Positions 49,877 to 61,513 of a stretch of DNA of 64,000 bases are shown piece after piece. The notes beneath the pieces are model-generated. The model was not told the DNA's origin, did not search any database, and saw only the letters and a list, made by a program, of their open reading frames with translations. The first letter of the stretch is position 1; every line of letters begins with the position of its first letter. Source of the stretch: Clonostachys chloroleuca (lineage: Eukaryota > Ascomycota > Sordariomycetes > Hypocreales > Bionectriaceae); NCBI GenBank assembly GCA_037952775.1, contig JBANAY010000003.1:14632001-14696000 (forward strand), read 5' to 3'. The position numbers were made by a program, and so were the translations under genes.

Positions 49877-50285
49877 TGTCAGAGCCCTGACCTATCGGCT
49901 TGAGCAACCCTAGCAGGTAGGGTTGATCGCAAACCTACTAACCTGATGATTAACCTAATACCGAGAGATCGGCACGGGCCTGATGCCTCGAAGAGCGTTC
50001 TGATCCTATTGAACACAAAGCTTGAAGGAAGATCATGACCTCGGTCATCCGGATATAAATATCCCTAGCAATTACTAGCCAGAGGGATATCGGAAGGACC
50101 TTACGAGCCTAGGCCGGGCTGCTCGCATGAGAATACGATCGAAGGATTCCCAGGGATATAAGGGGCCACAGATCCCTTCTGTAATTACTAGTTAGAAGCA
50201 ACAGTCTTATTTATCCCTTTTACCGGTGAAGCTAGAAGCTGTTAGGTGGCAACACCAACAATTTGATTAGAAATTCGTCGTAAGA
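49877..50285 (+). repeat. Possible solo LTR of another retroelement
   Basis: Starts TGTCAGAGCCCTGACC, a common fungal LTR start. It contains two TATA-like stretches (GGATATAAATATCC, GGGATATAAGGGG) followed by CTTCTGTAATTACTAG. The right end and a target duplication cannot be fixed, so this is only a suggestion. Confidence 0.28.
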
Positions 50286-50766
50286 GCTCGTATTCCCCTT
50301 GAAAGTTCGTCGTGGCAGGACTCTCGAGCTGGCAAAGCACAAGAAGAATCGCAGCTTGATGTCGCTTGAAAGGTGCTACGGTGTACGCCCTGTGATCTAC
50401 TGGCAACAACCAGCCGCACGAAGTTTCGATAACTACAGAGCTGTGTTAGAAGATGTCAAGACTATCATGAAAAGTAGGCTCGGTTTGTTTCGGTTTGAGG
50501 CTGGGGGTGTTATTGATGGCAGGCGACTTGCTTGACAGGGCGGGGTGTAGGTAAGTTAGGTTGTAGTGGACTTGTCTTCGAGCCCATCCATTCAGAGGAT
50601 CTATAACTTGGCGATCAGGCCCGATTATTACATAAGTCCTGCGCTGCGGTTGGATGGATACCTTAAAATGGGACCCTGGAGCCCACGTAAGTCGTTCGGT
50701 TGTGTGCCGGCGTCATCGCTAATGGCGTTATTTTCCGTGGCCCTCGCGTCGAGATATCACCGCTGT

Positions 50767-51358
50767 GCCCAAGAAAGCTGTTACTTTAAAGAAGGGTCCT
50801 GCAGCAATAAGGGCTCTACTGCTAAGAAGACCGCTCCCCCAAGAAGACTACTCTTAAGAATTCTGCTGCTAAGAAAGGAAATACTCCCAAGGAGATTTCT
50901 CCAAACAAGGCTGCCAACAAGAAGGGCGCTCTTAAGAAAGGTACTCCTAAGAAGACTGCACCCAAGAAGACTTCTGTAAAGAAAGGTAGTACTCAGAAGA
51001 AGGGTGCTTCTAAGAAGGCGGTTTCCAAGAAGGGCGCTGTTGCCAAAAAGTCTGCTACCAGGAAGGGTACTACTACAAAGAAAGGCAGTTCTGCCAGGAA
51101 GTCTTTTACCCAAAAGAAGAATACGGGTTCCAAAAAGTGTTCCCCAAAGCCCAAAAACAGCAACACAAAGACTAGTGGCGGCCTAAATGCCAGCTCTAAA
51201 AGGCTCATTCTGGAGCTGGGTCTAAGAAATCTCATGAGAAGGGTTCCTCTAAACGACTCGGCAGTGGTTTGAAGAAGGGTACTCAGAGCAAGAACAAGAG
51301 CCCCAGCAAGGGTAGCATTAGCACGACTCATACCAAAAGCGGGAAAAAAGGCCGGTAA
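50767..51358 (+). pseudogene. Lys/Gly/Thr-rich repeat protein (histone H1-like), frameshifted
   Basis: Across three frames the sequence encodes short repeated units of type KKG(A/T/S)xxKK, for example KKGALKKGTPKKTAPKKTS and KKGASKKAVSKKGAVAKK. It ends KSGKKGR and a TAA at 51356-51358. Frame changes occur near 50806, in the CCCCC run near 50837, and in the AAAA run near 51200, so it is broken or badly read. The basic repeats resemble the tails of H1-like or nucleolar proteins; function is unknown. The stop codon directly adjoins the repeat element copy at 51358. The upstream part (50299-50535) has an open stretch of unknown meaning. Confidence 0.55.
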
Positions 51359-51965
51359 GGGCTAGGAGCGTCAGCAGCGTTATTTATAGGTTATTAGGCT
51401 ATATTAGCCTAAATAAGGGTCTAGAAAATTCAGAAAAAAATCTGAGTAACTTCTAGTAGCCTAACCTATACCTAAGCTACCCTATAACTAACCTACCCTA
51501 GACTAGACCTTAGATCTTAGATATCTCTTTCAGCTTTAAAGATAAGATATCTAATATCTATACTCAACTAATCAGCTTAACTAGCTCTCTCAGATAAAAG
51601 TAGGTCTTAAAAAGGTTATATATATCCGTCTTATAGTTTGGTAGTTATAAGTTAATTTTTTAGATTTCCTATAGTAATAAATTTTGCAGAAAATCAAAAG
51701 TAGCCCGGGAAGCTGCTATAGTAGGTTTTAGAGTAGTTTTTAGTCGGTAGATCTATAAGAGAAATTAGTATATTTTTCCGGTTCCTCTTACTAAAATAAG
51801 ATTCTTTTATACTATAAAATATACTCTAAACTAACTTTCTAGTGTGAAATTTGACTAAGTTATAGAGGAGTGTTCACTATAAGTTAGAAGCTAAATTTTC
51901 TGCTGCTGCTAGTTATAGCGGTCTCAAGGCCTAATACACCTTGTAGGCCACTGTAATTTCAACAA
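51358..51965. mobile_element. Second copy of the 0.6-kb repeat (copy 2)
   Basis: Matches 7893-8499 nearly throughout, from AGGGCTAGGAGC to CTGTAATTTCAACAA, with mainly C-to-T and G-to-A differences. The left part with the palindromic motifs is absent, so this copy is 5' truncated or the shared unit is smaller than copy 1. It starts right at the stop codon of the Lys-rich ORF. Confidence 0.75.
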
Positions 51966-52296
51966 TACTAATTACTTATTATAAGTAATCTAGCTATATA
52001 AACCTATTAGTTAGAATAATAATAATAAATTAATATAGAATAGGATCCTAAAGTAAGAGATTAGCCTATAGATTATAAGGATTAAGAATAACCCTTAAAG
52101 GGAAGGTATTCTATTAGTAGTTATCTGATAGATTATATATACCTAAGGGAGGGCTTATTATTTAATACTAGTTCAGATTATAAGCTTCTCTTTTAAAGGT
52201 TAGGAATTAATAAATCTATCAATAGTAACCTAAGTACTCCTCTCAGGTAACCCTTAGTCGTATCTACAGCTATCCATCGGGCTTCACCTTGACACT
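51966..52296. other. RIP-like AT-rich spacer
   Basis: AT-rich up to about 52200, then normal composition as the oxidase relic begins. No gene. Confidence 0.5.
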
Positions 52297-53002
52297 CTCC
52301 TTGTAACACCACCCAGCACTGACAGCTGCTGGGTTCGAGTACGAGACCATCGCAGTCAACCCAATCATCTACTGCCAGTATCTGCTTAGGGAATGCAAGC
52401 GTCTGGGCGCCGAGACTAGGACCCTGTGGGTCAGTTTTCTTCAGGAAGCGTTTGACGCTGTGCCTGGCGGCCAAGTCGTCTTCAACTGCACCGGCGTGGC
52501 TGCAGGGCGTATGACTGGGGACAAGGCATGCTTTCATACCATGGGCCAGCTCGTCCTCGTTCGCGGCCGGGCGGACAGAATCAGCACGCGTCGTAACATT
52601 GACGAACCAGAACCGTGGGAGGCTCTCGTGTTTCCCCGCCCGGGCGAGGATGTGACGGTGCTCGGCGGCTGCAAAATCCCAGACTCGTGGGAGACGGAAC
52701 CCAGCGACGAGATTACGAGACGCATCATGGAGAGATGCCATTCGATGGCACCCGAGCTCCTGGATGAGCAGGGGAACTTCACCGTTGTCAAGGCCACGGT
52801 TGGGCTGCGGCCGTCGAGAAACGGTGGGCCGAGAGTGGAGAAGAAGGATCTGGGCAATAACAGGCTCGTTATTCACAACTACGGCCACCATAGCGCAGGC
52901 TTTGAAGGGTGCGTGGGCGCCGCTGAGGCAGGAATTTCTCTCCTTCGGAACTTCGGAAGCACCTGTCTAGTCTCTAGTCTCCGTGTATCTGTGTCAAGTT
53001 GA
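52297..53002 (+). pseudogene. D-amino-acid oxidase-like FAD enzyme, N-terminus missing
   Basis: The frame continues from about 52297 to a TGA at 53000-53002. It contains VNPIIYCQYLLRECKRLGA, VVFNCTGVAAGRMTGD (the NCTG motif before the substrate site), VLVRGRAD, VTVLGGC, GLRPSRNGGPRVEKK and the C-terminal signature VIHNYGHHSAGFEGCVGAA. The last one is the typical D-amino-acid oxidase end (HNYGHGGxG), here with HHSA in place of HGGS. The N-terminal Rossmann part is lost at the AT-rich boundary near 52200-52300, so it cannot bind FAD. It is convergent with the PLP gene. The last 15 residues (LVSSLRVSVSS) replace the usual peroxisomal end. Confidence 0.8.
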
Positions 53003-53126
53003 AAACCAGCCTGTAGTTTCTGCCGCATGTCGATATACGTTTTGTAAACTATACATGGACCCGGGTCTACTATAGTATTCATCAGACAATCATAAAGTAC
53101 CTTTGCAAAGTCCCAATTTATCATCT

Positions 53127-54895
53127 TCATACCTGCTCAACTGGCACTGAAGCACTGAATCCTCCTTTCAGGCTGTAAGATTCAATACCGCGGTGACGCA
53201 GAATGCTGCACGCCAGGCGGGATGTCTCCCCGCTGTAGCGGATGACAAGGATTGGTACTGTGTCGCCATCTGACAGGTCCTTGACGATGCACTCGATATC
53301 CTTAGCTTGAGCACATAGCACCGACTTTTGATCAAATGGGCTCTGGGTGCCAGGCGTTAGACTGTCCAGCGGTTTGTTTATTGATCCGTGAATATGTAAT
53401 GAGTTGAAGTCGCTGGTGGCGCGGAGATCGATAACGAGGCTGCTGCTGGGAGCAATGTAGCCATTTCTCTCGTCTCCGTCTCCGGTGAGGATAAAATGTC
53501 TCACCTGCTCCAACGCCAGCTCCCATTCGGGGCTGTACGGACCCTGATCGACAGGTGTGAGCTCCTCATTCTCTATCGAGTGGAAGTCGGCGTCTGCCGT
53601 CAGCTTTCAAAGTGTTTGTCCATGTACTGGTAGGGCAGATCGCAGCACAAAAAGACGCACGACACGTCGCCCGTGTCCGCGTCGGCATGTGACTGCAGTC
53701 TGCCGCCAGCCTTTTCATCTTCGAGAAAATCCAGGAGACCCTGCAGTGCCATCCCGGAAGAGGGCCCACAAATGCGACCCTCGCGAGACAGTAGCATGGA
53801 CAGCCTGTACGCCTCGATGGAGCCAACTTCTCTGACCGCGTCTGTGACTCTCTTCCACGGAAAGTCTACCTTCACAAAGAGGGCCGAGGGCCGTGGCCCG
53901 GGTATGGCGTCGGCCATCTTATTGCATATGCTAAAAACAGGCATTAGCTTCCTGCTCGTGCGGATCAAGGTGTGGGAGCTATCTACCCAACAACTGTGAC
54001 GGATGGTTTCTTGTCCTTCAGGTATTTCCCCACACCCGTGATGCAGCTTGATGAGGAACTTTTGTCAACTTCCATACTTGCCACGGCGTCAGAGCATCAG
54101 TTGGACTCACCCGCACTCCCCATTCCAGAACCAAACACGTTTATCTCAGGGAGCTGCGCCATCAGCTGGGGACCCGTCCACCGGACATGGGAATCTGGAT
54201 TCTGTCGAGTCCTGTTAATTGTGATACTTGGTTTACTGGGAAGCATCGACGATGACATTGGAACCGCACTGACATCCATATTCTCATACTGGCCGGGATT
54301 CCATGTGCCATCGCTCTTTTGGCTCCAGTGCTTGAGTCTCTGGATCTCGCCGCGTGGATCTAGTACTTCGGGCTGTCCTGGTCCTCAGTATAGATGTCTG
54401 CTTGCCGCTGTTAGCCATAATCCGCGAAGAGCCAAAGGTGAGGTTACTTGCGGCTTAGACCAAAAAACTGCAACGTCCGCAGCCTGGATCTCTCCGTCTT
54501 GTTGCTAACAAATGCGTGAACATTGTCGTTTCCATGTAAAACTTGTGCACACATCGCCACGGAGATGACGGTCGATCCAGAACTGCACTCGACAATGGCC
54601 TTTCCCTCCGCTTTTGGCCCTGCCTGTAGGAGCATATTTAGAGCTGCCACAACTGATGAGTCTGTGTATTCTTGGTTGAGTTGGAAAAGGGGTGCAACGT
54701 ACCGGGCAGATTTTTCACATTTTGGCACGGCAGCGCCGTCATCATCTTGGCGTAGATTCTCACTCCATCTTTGCGAAGAGGGTTCAATCGATCCGGTATC
54801 TCGACGAGGGGGAGGGGCGGCGCAAAGTCTGGATCGAAGTAACTTCTCATGGACTCTGGCCCTTTGAACACGTTCATATTGCCATGACGTTCCAT
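53127..54895 (-). pseudogene. PLP-dependent cysteine-synthase-like enzyme fused to rhodanese domain, broken
   Basis: N-terminal exon (54703-54895) with MNVFKGPESMRSYFDPDF and LPLVEIPDRLNPLRKDGV; an intron at 54644-54702; then VECSSGSTVISVAMCAQVLHG, FVSNKTERSR, VRWTGPQLMAQLPEINVFG, and MADAIPGPRPSALF near the end of the PLP fold, followed by REGRICGPSSGMAL and SCVFLCCDLPYQYMD. This fits a fold-type II PLP enzyme (cysteine synthase/threonine synthase relatives). A rhodanese-like C-terminus follows (LVIDLRATSDFNSLHIHG, VIRYSGETSRLACSIL, SLKGGFSA). Lesions: TGA at 54385-54387 before GPGQPEVLDPRG; a frame mismatch near 54080-54110; and a frameshift near 53610. The rhodanese active-site position in xRYSGETS has no Cys. 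Inactive as it stands. Confidence 0.72.
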
Positions 54896-55829
54896 TCTAG
54901 ACCAAATCGTCGATGGCGGATGTTGGCTAAAGACAACAAGATTGTGATGAGACGAAAATGGTGTATGAGCAGGACAGGTGGCTGAGATAGCATGCACGCT
55001 TTTATATTCGAGCCAGTCTGATTGATTGACATGTACTCGTAAAACAAGCCTGTCGTTTCAGGGAGCTGCCAGATACGGTATTAGCTTGGTACTTTAGTCT
55101 ATGGATTTGATTAGCATGGCCAATCCAGCTCAGGGTGTATTTCTTTACTAAATAACTATGTAGGAAAACAAAGGTTCCTTCAAAAAGTAATTAGATGACA
55201 TAAATTGATTCTTTATTTTATAACATGATTTATTTAATAATAAAATATACATTATTTGAATTAATTACCCAGCTTCAAGTGACCCCTGATCCAAGGAAGA
55301 TTACGAAGTAAAACCAGAGTTTCTGGCCAAGTGGAAGTTTTTATTCAACGGAATGCCAGAATATACTAGATGCCACGGATGATTAGAGCCAACTTAGGGG
55401 AGAAGAGCCTTTTGCGGTTGAATTGCAGTCGCTGTGTCAAAAATAAATAAGATATATACTTATGTATAAATTGACAGGACAAGGACCAAAAACTCTTAGT
55501 CGCCCAATCAACAGAGATCAGAGATATAGCTTATTTAATCTAGTGTTCATGGGTCAGAGGTTCGTTTCCTTTCAAAGTCCGTCTAGCTATGTTTCGAAGC
55601 TAACTTGGCTATCTGTATTTATTTCAAATAGTAGCTGTGAACCTGTCCTAGCTGCCCCAGCCTGAAAGTTGTTGTGCTTGAGAGCAATCAAGTTGACCAA
55701 ATTGTCACCGAATATGTTCCCCACTTCCTCACAGATATATAGCTATTCAACTTCGAAACCGTGATGATGATCTATGCGAAGCAAGTATTGATTTCTTAGG
55801 CCCATATTACGTCCTCACTGTGGTAGTTT
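54896..55829. other. Intergenic region, no supported gene
   Basis: AT-rich with short frames. A GGTTCGTTTCC stretch at 55559-55569 resembles a tRNA B box, but no A box or cloverleaf is seen. Confidence 0.45.
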
Positions 55830-56075
55830 GTAGACAATTCTGCAAGGCGAGCCGGGCTTGCGGGCACAAGCATTATATTTGGAATTCGGTTGTTAGCATG
55901 AGGTAGGTAGGTCGGTAGATAGTGGGGAGAGCGGACACTGTGCAACTCACGCAAGCCCAGCAAGAAAAGCCGCAACGATACCTAGCTTCTGCGTGAGGCG
56001 CAGGTTGAACTTTAAGAGGAGAGAGGGATAGGCCTAAGCAAGATCAAAAGTCGGTGGCCACATTGAACAAGCGTT
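55830..56075 (-). pseudogene. Fragment of a fungal rhodopsin-like integral membrane protein
   Basis: Minus-strand traces FNVATDF, then after a frame break KFNLRLTQKLGIVAAFLAGLA, followed by a GTGAGT donor and later RLAELSTNYHSEDVIWA. The order fits the fifth and sixth membrane segments of the PTH11/rhodopsin-like fungal family (typically FN.ATD...LPIPLLWKL...K......F..G). Stops and frame breaks are present and no start is visible. Identification rests on pattern memory only. Confidence 0.35.
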
Positions 56076-57650
56076 GAGCAGGAAAGTCAGACCGCTGTGG
56101 TGCCTGCAGAATGAGATAGCATTCACGTTCAGGCGAAGACGCAGCCGCCCGTGATGAGGACGGGGCTCAAGGACTCGTCGATGTTGCTCGCGGCATAATT
56201 ATCGGTAGCTTGGAGTGAACCGATGGCCAAGCAGCAAGAAAAGGAAATGCCTGGAGAATACCAGTGAATACCAGTATGCAGATTGCAGATGGGGCAGCAG
56301 AATGAAAAAAGCAGGCGGTCGGAGGGAGGGAAACCAAGGCAGATTGTCGGGCAGAGAAACGGGCTGTACGGGTGCTTTTGCACACTTGACACAGGAGAAG
56401 AATGGGGACTGGAATGACTGGGGGACCACGAGGATATGGGAACAGTGGGGGAAGGTATGAGTTATGGAATGTCTGCCTTGTTATGCGGACAAAAGTAGAG
56501 GTAGAAAGCAAGGCAGAAGAAGAATGCAACCCAAACACCTACATGCGACTCCGGGCGGTGTAACTTGGCTTTCCAGCCAATAGCATATCGCTTACTGGTT
56601 GCACAGCAGGAGGATTTCTTGCACTTTTCACAGACTAAAAGCCGCGTTGGTCACGGAAACAACAACAAAGGGATTGCAAGATCGCCGTGGGATATACGTA
56701 GGGAGGTTATATGTCCTGCAATATGTCAGCAAGCGTCGCAGGCACCGATCAACTGCGCCACTCTTGTTGCAGAATTATGCGTAGGTACAGATAATTCAAC
56801 TTGATTCTGGAGCTGACGACTTGTATTCAAAGCTCGAAATGTTCACTGCTTGTTTACATTAGGCGCGCTGAAACGATGTCCACGTTTGAACACAGGACCT
56901 TAGATTAGAATTAAGTGTAATGTGTCCCACAGGTTCATTGTGAGCTGGGTAATACTCATAGTGAAGTACCCTGAATAGGTTGGAGAAATGAGTATTTATT
57001 TGAATTTTCTGCAACAATTTATCTCCTGGCCTAGACCATATTGTCCAACCTCAATGGACTCTTTCGTTTCTTGTTTATAGTTTAATCTAAGTTGAGCTGT
57101 CAGAAAATTCACAGTGATCTAAAAGTCATTGAAATGGCTCTCGTACCTGATGGGCTAGGAGGATAGTTAGGTTTTATAGTTGGCCCATTTAGGGAACTGC
57201 GTTTTCATAGATGGATTGGTATACGATGACGGCGCTCCCATCTCTGTTATGGAGCTTGTGTAGGTATTAAATGACATTCCGGGTAGGTTCGAGGCGGCCT
57301 GTGAACAATTGACTGATGATATTATGGTGTGTGTGTGTGTGTGTGACATTGGAGGATTCGCATATTATTATACTCATTCAATTTTGATTGAGGGGTAACT
57401 TGTAAATAAACTCAGCTGACGCGTATACAATATTAGGGCGCGTTATTGGGCACCAACAGCCTGACTCACCAATGAGAACGTGCGGGGCACACAAATGTGT
57501 GATTTCACATGGTAACACCAGCGAGAAAGGCAAAGTGAAAATGATTGAAATATGCCTTGACGTAGCCCAGCTATGTGCCACGGAACTTGGGGAAGAAAAA
57601 AACCTGCTCCCTTTTGCTTTGTGCTCGCCCAGGGCTATCTGCATGTAATG
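56076..57650. other. Intergenic region before the ankyrin gene
   Basis: Several overlapping short frames without family motifs. A (GT)9 microsatellite lies at 57327-57345. Otherwise nothing. Confidence 0.5.
57327..57345 (+). repeat. (GT)9 microsatellite
   Basis: Uninterrupted GT run of 19 bases about 300 bp before the ankyrin gene start. Confidence 0.9.
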
Positions 57651-59722
57651 ATGGATCCCCTCAGTGCTCTGGCATCTGGCATCGCGATCGCTGGCCTGGC
57701 GCAGAAAATTATCCAGCAAGCCGCAATCGTTGTCACCAATTTCCGAGATGCACCAGGCGAGCTTGAAGCATTGCGAACACGAGCTACTCTTCTTCATATA
57801 CTAGTCCGGCAAGTCGAGCTTCGACGCTTAAAGCTTCTTGAAACCAACGAACATGACGTTTCATTATATGATTGCCTGACTGAGGTCGATGCAGCAATCG
57901 TAGAACTTCTGAAATACTCCCAAGAATATGTCGTTGCCAAAAAGGTCCAAGGAAGACGCTGTCGACTGAAATGGGCCTTCCTGGGCAGCTCTGAAATGTC
58001 AAAATGCGAAACCCGTTTACAGGGGGCACTAAGCACTCTACACGGTATCTTTCAACTTATGTTAATGTGACTTATTTACTTCCATTACGAATCTCACGGA
58101 AAGCTCAGCTAACATTACTATAGAGAGGGACAAGATTTAATCCGACTAAGACAAGAAGAATTCATGTCTAGCCAAGAGGCCTTTATGAGCCGAATTTGTC
58201 ACACACTGGGCAACACTGAACATTCACATATTGTTGATTCGTTCCACGTTGAAAGCTTTCAGGCATCCGCTACAATTCGACCTCACAGTTTGGATATCCA
58301 CGCTAGCACACAGAGCCCAGAAGCTGTAAAATCGGAGAGGTCGATGTCTACTCGACTGTTATGGACAACAAGCGAAATCGCTTGGCTTGATTTCCTGGGA
58401 ATTTCTGGCCTACTCCAACGCCGGGAAGGCAATGACCAAACAATTTTGCGTTTCTCAGCATCATTATGTTGCCCGAGGTTTTGGGGTCAGAGGAATACTC
58501 TCATAAAGGTTGATATGGCCCTCAGAATCTTACCGAACCTTCGAAGAGTATGGGCAAGGTACTTGAACATAACAACACTCAACATAGTGCCTCACAGTTC
58601 GGACATCATCTACGCCTGTGAGAATGGCGCAGTAGATCTTGTGAAGGAGCTTTTCAATAATCATAGAGCAAGTATATATGACATAACTCCAGAGAATTGG
58701 AGCTTACTTTTTGTCAGTCCCCAATCAGACAGACCATTTCTCTATATACATTAGTTAGAGCTAACTAGTGCACAGCTTGCTATCAAAGCCCGAAGTGCCC
58801 CTCTGGTCCAATTCTTATTGGAGCAAGGCGCCGATGTAAATCAGACATTTGGAAAACATAATACGCAAGTTTCAAGACTGTTAAACACATCATCTACAGT
58901 ACTGACCTATTTCTCAGTAGCCCTTTGCAATGGGCGTTGCTCATGGGAGAGTATGAGATTACGCGGCTCATCCTCGACAGGGTTCCAGACGGCAGCCATG
59001 TTAGTACTTGGGATAACTGGAATTGCCTCACATATCTCCTAGAAGGTGCTCAACGGTTCAGCAAATCCCAAACTTATGGCCTTGTGGATTTCTTGATATT
59101 GCTTAATCGTGATGGCTTGTACATTGATACCGAGACAACAGACAGCAGAAACATACGAGTTCTCCAGCTGGCATCATGTTGGTATTCAGCCGACGTTATC
59201 CGGCGAATTCTTGATCTCGGCGCATCTATAGCCAACACTCCATCGGATCCATGGAGCTGTACTGACAACCCTATCCTTTACTCCATACATAAGTCTGACC
59301 TTTTGGCCTTCAAACTATTTCTCCCATTCTACAAGGATGTTAATAGTTTAAATCCTGAGGGTGACAGCATGCTAGTCTATACGGCAAGAGCTGGGAATGT
59401 TGAAATGACTGATCTTTTACTGCAGCAAGGTGCAAAGGAGTTTATCCCAAGTTTCAGTCTTTTATGGGAGAAACAAACCGGGGGTGTGATTACAGACCCA
59501 TCTGAAAACAGGACCACCATCTTGAAATTAGATCGCACAGACGCTAGGGCTGAGAATGAATCGGAGAACTCTGAGTCGTGTATCAACGGATGGCTGAAGC
59601 CATGGGTAAAGGATAATTATATCAAATATTTGAAATCTCTGGAGAAACATCGCAGAGTGGAGATAGAATGGGATAGTGAAGGTAGAGGTATACCCTTGGA
59701 TATTTTCTGGGATATAATATAG
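57651..59722 (+). CDS. Ankyrin-type protein with fungal NLR-like N-terminal domain
   Basis: Exons 57651-58044, 58126-58712, 58776-58879 and 58918-59722 sum to 629 codons plus stop without a break. Introns are 81, 63 and 38 bp, with GCTAAC branch sites in the first two. The start MDPLSALASGIAIAGLAQK is the hallmark of the N-terminal helical domain found in many fungal NLR/STAND and ankyrin proteins (PigL_N/HeLo-like). The C-terminal half contains ankyrin units: IYACENGAVDLVKELF, LAIKARSAPLVQFLLEQGADVN, LQWALLMGEYEITRLILDR and YTARAGNVEMTDLLLQQGA. No P-loop is seen between them. The last intron is unusually short, so that join is the least certain. The likely role is sensing or protein binding in self/non-self or cell-death control, by family analogy only. 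Confidence 0.75.
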
Positions 59723-61314
59723 TCTCCGTACACTTGGCCACAGGGTAATCACGAGACTTTGCAGTCCTAACATTCCCATGTCTGCATTGCGCTCCTTCTG
59801 CTATCCCGTCTCACGTCTTGACCTTACATCACAAGCTCTCATAGCATTCATACTAGTCTTTTCAGGATCTAGCATTTTCTGTAGCGATCTTCTAAAGTGT
59901 ATATGTTCAATAGGAACAAAGTTCACTATAATTGCATTAATAGCTAAAAGTATAATACTAGTATTAATGGTAAAGATCCTGTTGGGGCTGCCAAGTTCAA
60001 AAACCATAAGTTAGATTTATGGTTGGATTGAATTCAGATTCCAAATCTCCACTGTAATTATATCTATCAGAGCAAAGCCTACTAAATGGGAGCGGCCGGT
60101 CTCTATTCTGGGTGTGTTGCTGAGAGTATCATGATATGACCGGCTGGCCCAAGTTTGCGACGCAGGTAAAAGACTTATCCAGACAATTTCTATGCTTTGC
60201 TCTGATGTGAGCATCTGAAGAACACGGTAAGTAAACAGAGGGATGAACCTATAATAAGAGAAGAATAATAGCCGGAGAATTGCGGGGAGAGTGATCTAGT
60301 GTTTGTAGTGAGAGTTCTCGTATCTCAAAGTTTTGGTTATACACCCGATTGACTCTCGAAATTCTCGTCTACCTTAGCAGTAATTGAATATGATCAATAA
60401 TTGACAGACCAGACCGTGAGATTGTTGGTGTAAGGCACAGTCTTTCATGACTCAACGATAATTGCCAAGCATCGACTGGCTTAAAATGCATTTGTTTGCC
60501 ACATTGACACTGGCTAGAAATTTGCCATCAGAACACCATTCCAGGTGTTCAAGGGCTTAATCACTCCTGTGAAAATGTAATTCTTGGCTTTTGGCCCGAG
60601 TAATGGCATTGTTGACCTGTGTTGACGGAGTAGGGGCTAGTGACTAGAATCCCCGATAAGAGACGGGGCCATTGCGCTCGTGTAAGCATCATTTATTGAG
60701 TGTTGAGCTAATGTCTAGGGATCATAAGTAACAAGCGCTACAGGACCTTTTGATGATGCAAAAAGTCTAAGGCTAGGAACAGGGTTAGAGGTCATACCAA
60801 ACACATATCGATAGTCATGAAAACTGCTTCCTATGTTCTGCTTTATCACATTTGATATGATCTCCCTTCTCAAGTATTTCTAGTTTGATCGTAACTTGCC
60901 TGAACAATGCGTTACTGGAGGCATTATCGAAATAGTCATGGAACGTTAGATCCCTTATACTACCTATTAATGCGTGGCTTGGAGACTCATGTCTCGTTGT
61001 TAACGGAGAAAGTTACTGCCAATCTCAGCAGAAACGGCCGAGTAACCTTACTATGATATAACACACAGCACAGATATTAGACGTACATTTTCTTTGTCCC
61101 AATCCGAGCTTGGCATGGAGCCTGGATGCATTACGCGTGGGCCAATGAGAAGCTCTTAAGCAAGCGATCTGCTTCTATTTTAAGCTCTCCTAGGTATCAA
61201 TAGCGCTGATCGTCACTCGATACCAAACCGGAGATGATATTGCGATCGCTATTGGGACTAGATCAGGGCTGATTTGGATCTTTGGTATGTCCTGCGACGA
61301 CTGCCTATGCAGTA

Positions 61315-61394
61315 CCTAGTTCACGGTCGCAATGCCTAGTTCACGGTCGAAACATCTGATTAACGGTCGCAGCCCCAGATTAACGCGCGCCTCT
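61315..61394 (+). repeat. Four tandem 20-bp repeats (TTMACGGTCGC core)
   Basis: Units start at 61315, 61335, 61355 and 61375 with an exact 20-bp period. The cores are TTCACGGTCG twice, then TTAACGGTCG and TTAACGCGCG. They lie about 110 bp before the TATA box of the next gene. Two helical turns between cores suit a set of activator sites. Confidence 0.8.
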
Positions 61395-61503
61395 CGGATC
61401 GTGCTTATTCAGATCATCATTCACCGACACCAAACGAGTGGAATTGGAGTATTTGATTATTAGTTGACTGCTGGCGGTCCACATCTTTAGCTCTGATCAG
61501 TTG

Positions 61504-61513
61504 CATATATAAG
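61504..61513 (+). promoter_or_regulatory. TATA box of the ankyrin-repeat gene
   Basis: CATATATAAG lies 115 bp before the ATG and is followed by a CT-rich stretch (CTCACTCGCTCTTTTCGTTC), the usual fungal core promoter arrangement. Confidence 0.5.

Noticed and set aside
55480..55580. tRNA-like B box GGTTCGTTTCC
   Set aside because: No matching A box, anticodon stem or acceptor pairing could be drawn.
56129..56538. Overlapping minus-strand hydrophobic frames
   Set aside because: Mixed frames without a start or family motif; only the nearby rhodopsin-like fragment at 55830-56075 could be supported, and weakly.
57327..57345. (GT)9 run as a regulatory element
   Set aside because: Simple microsatellite; no evidence of function.
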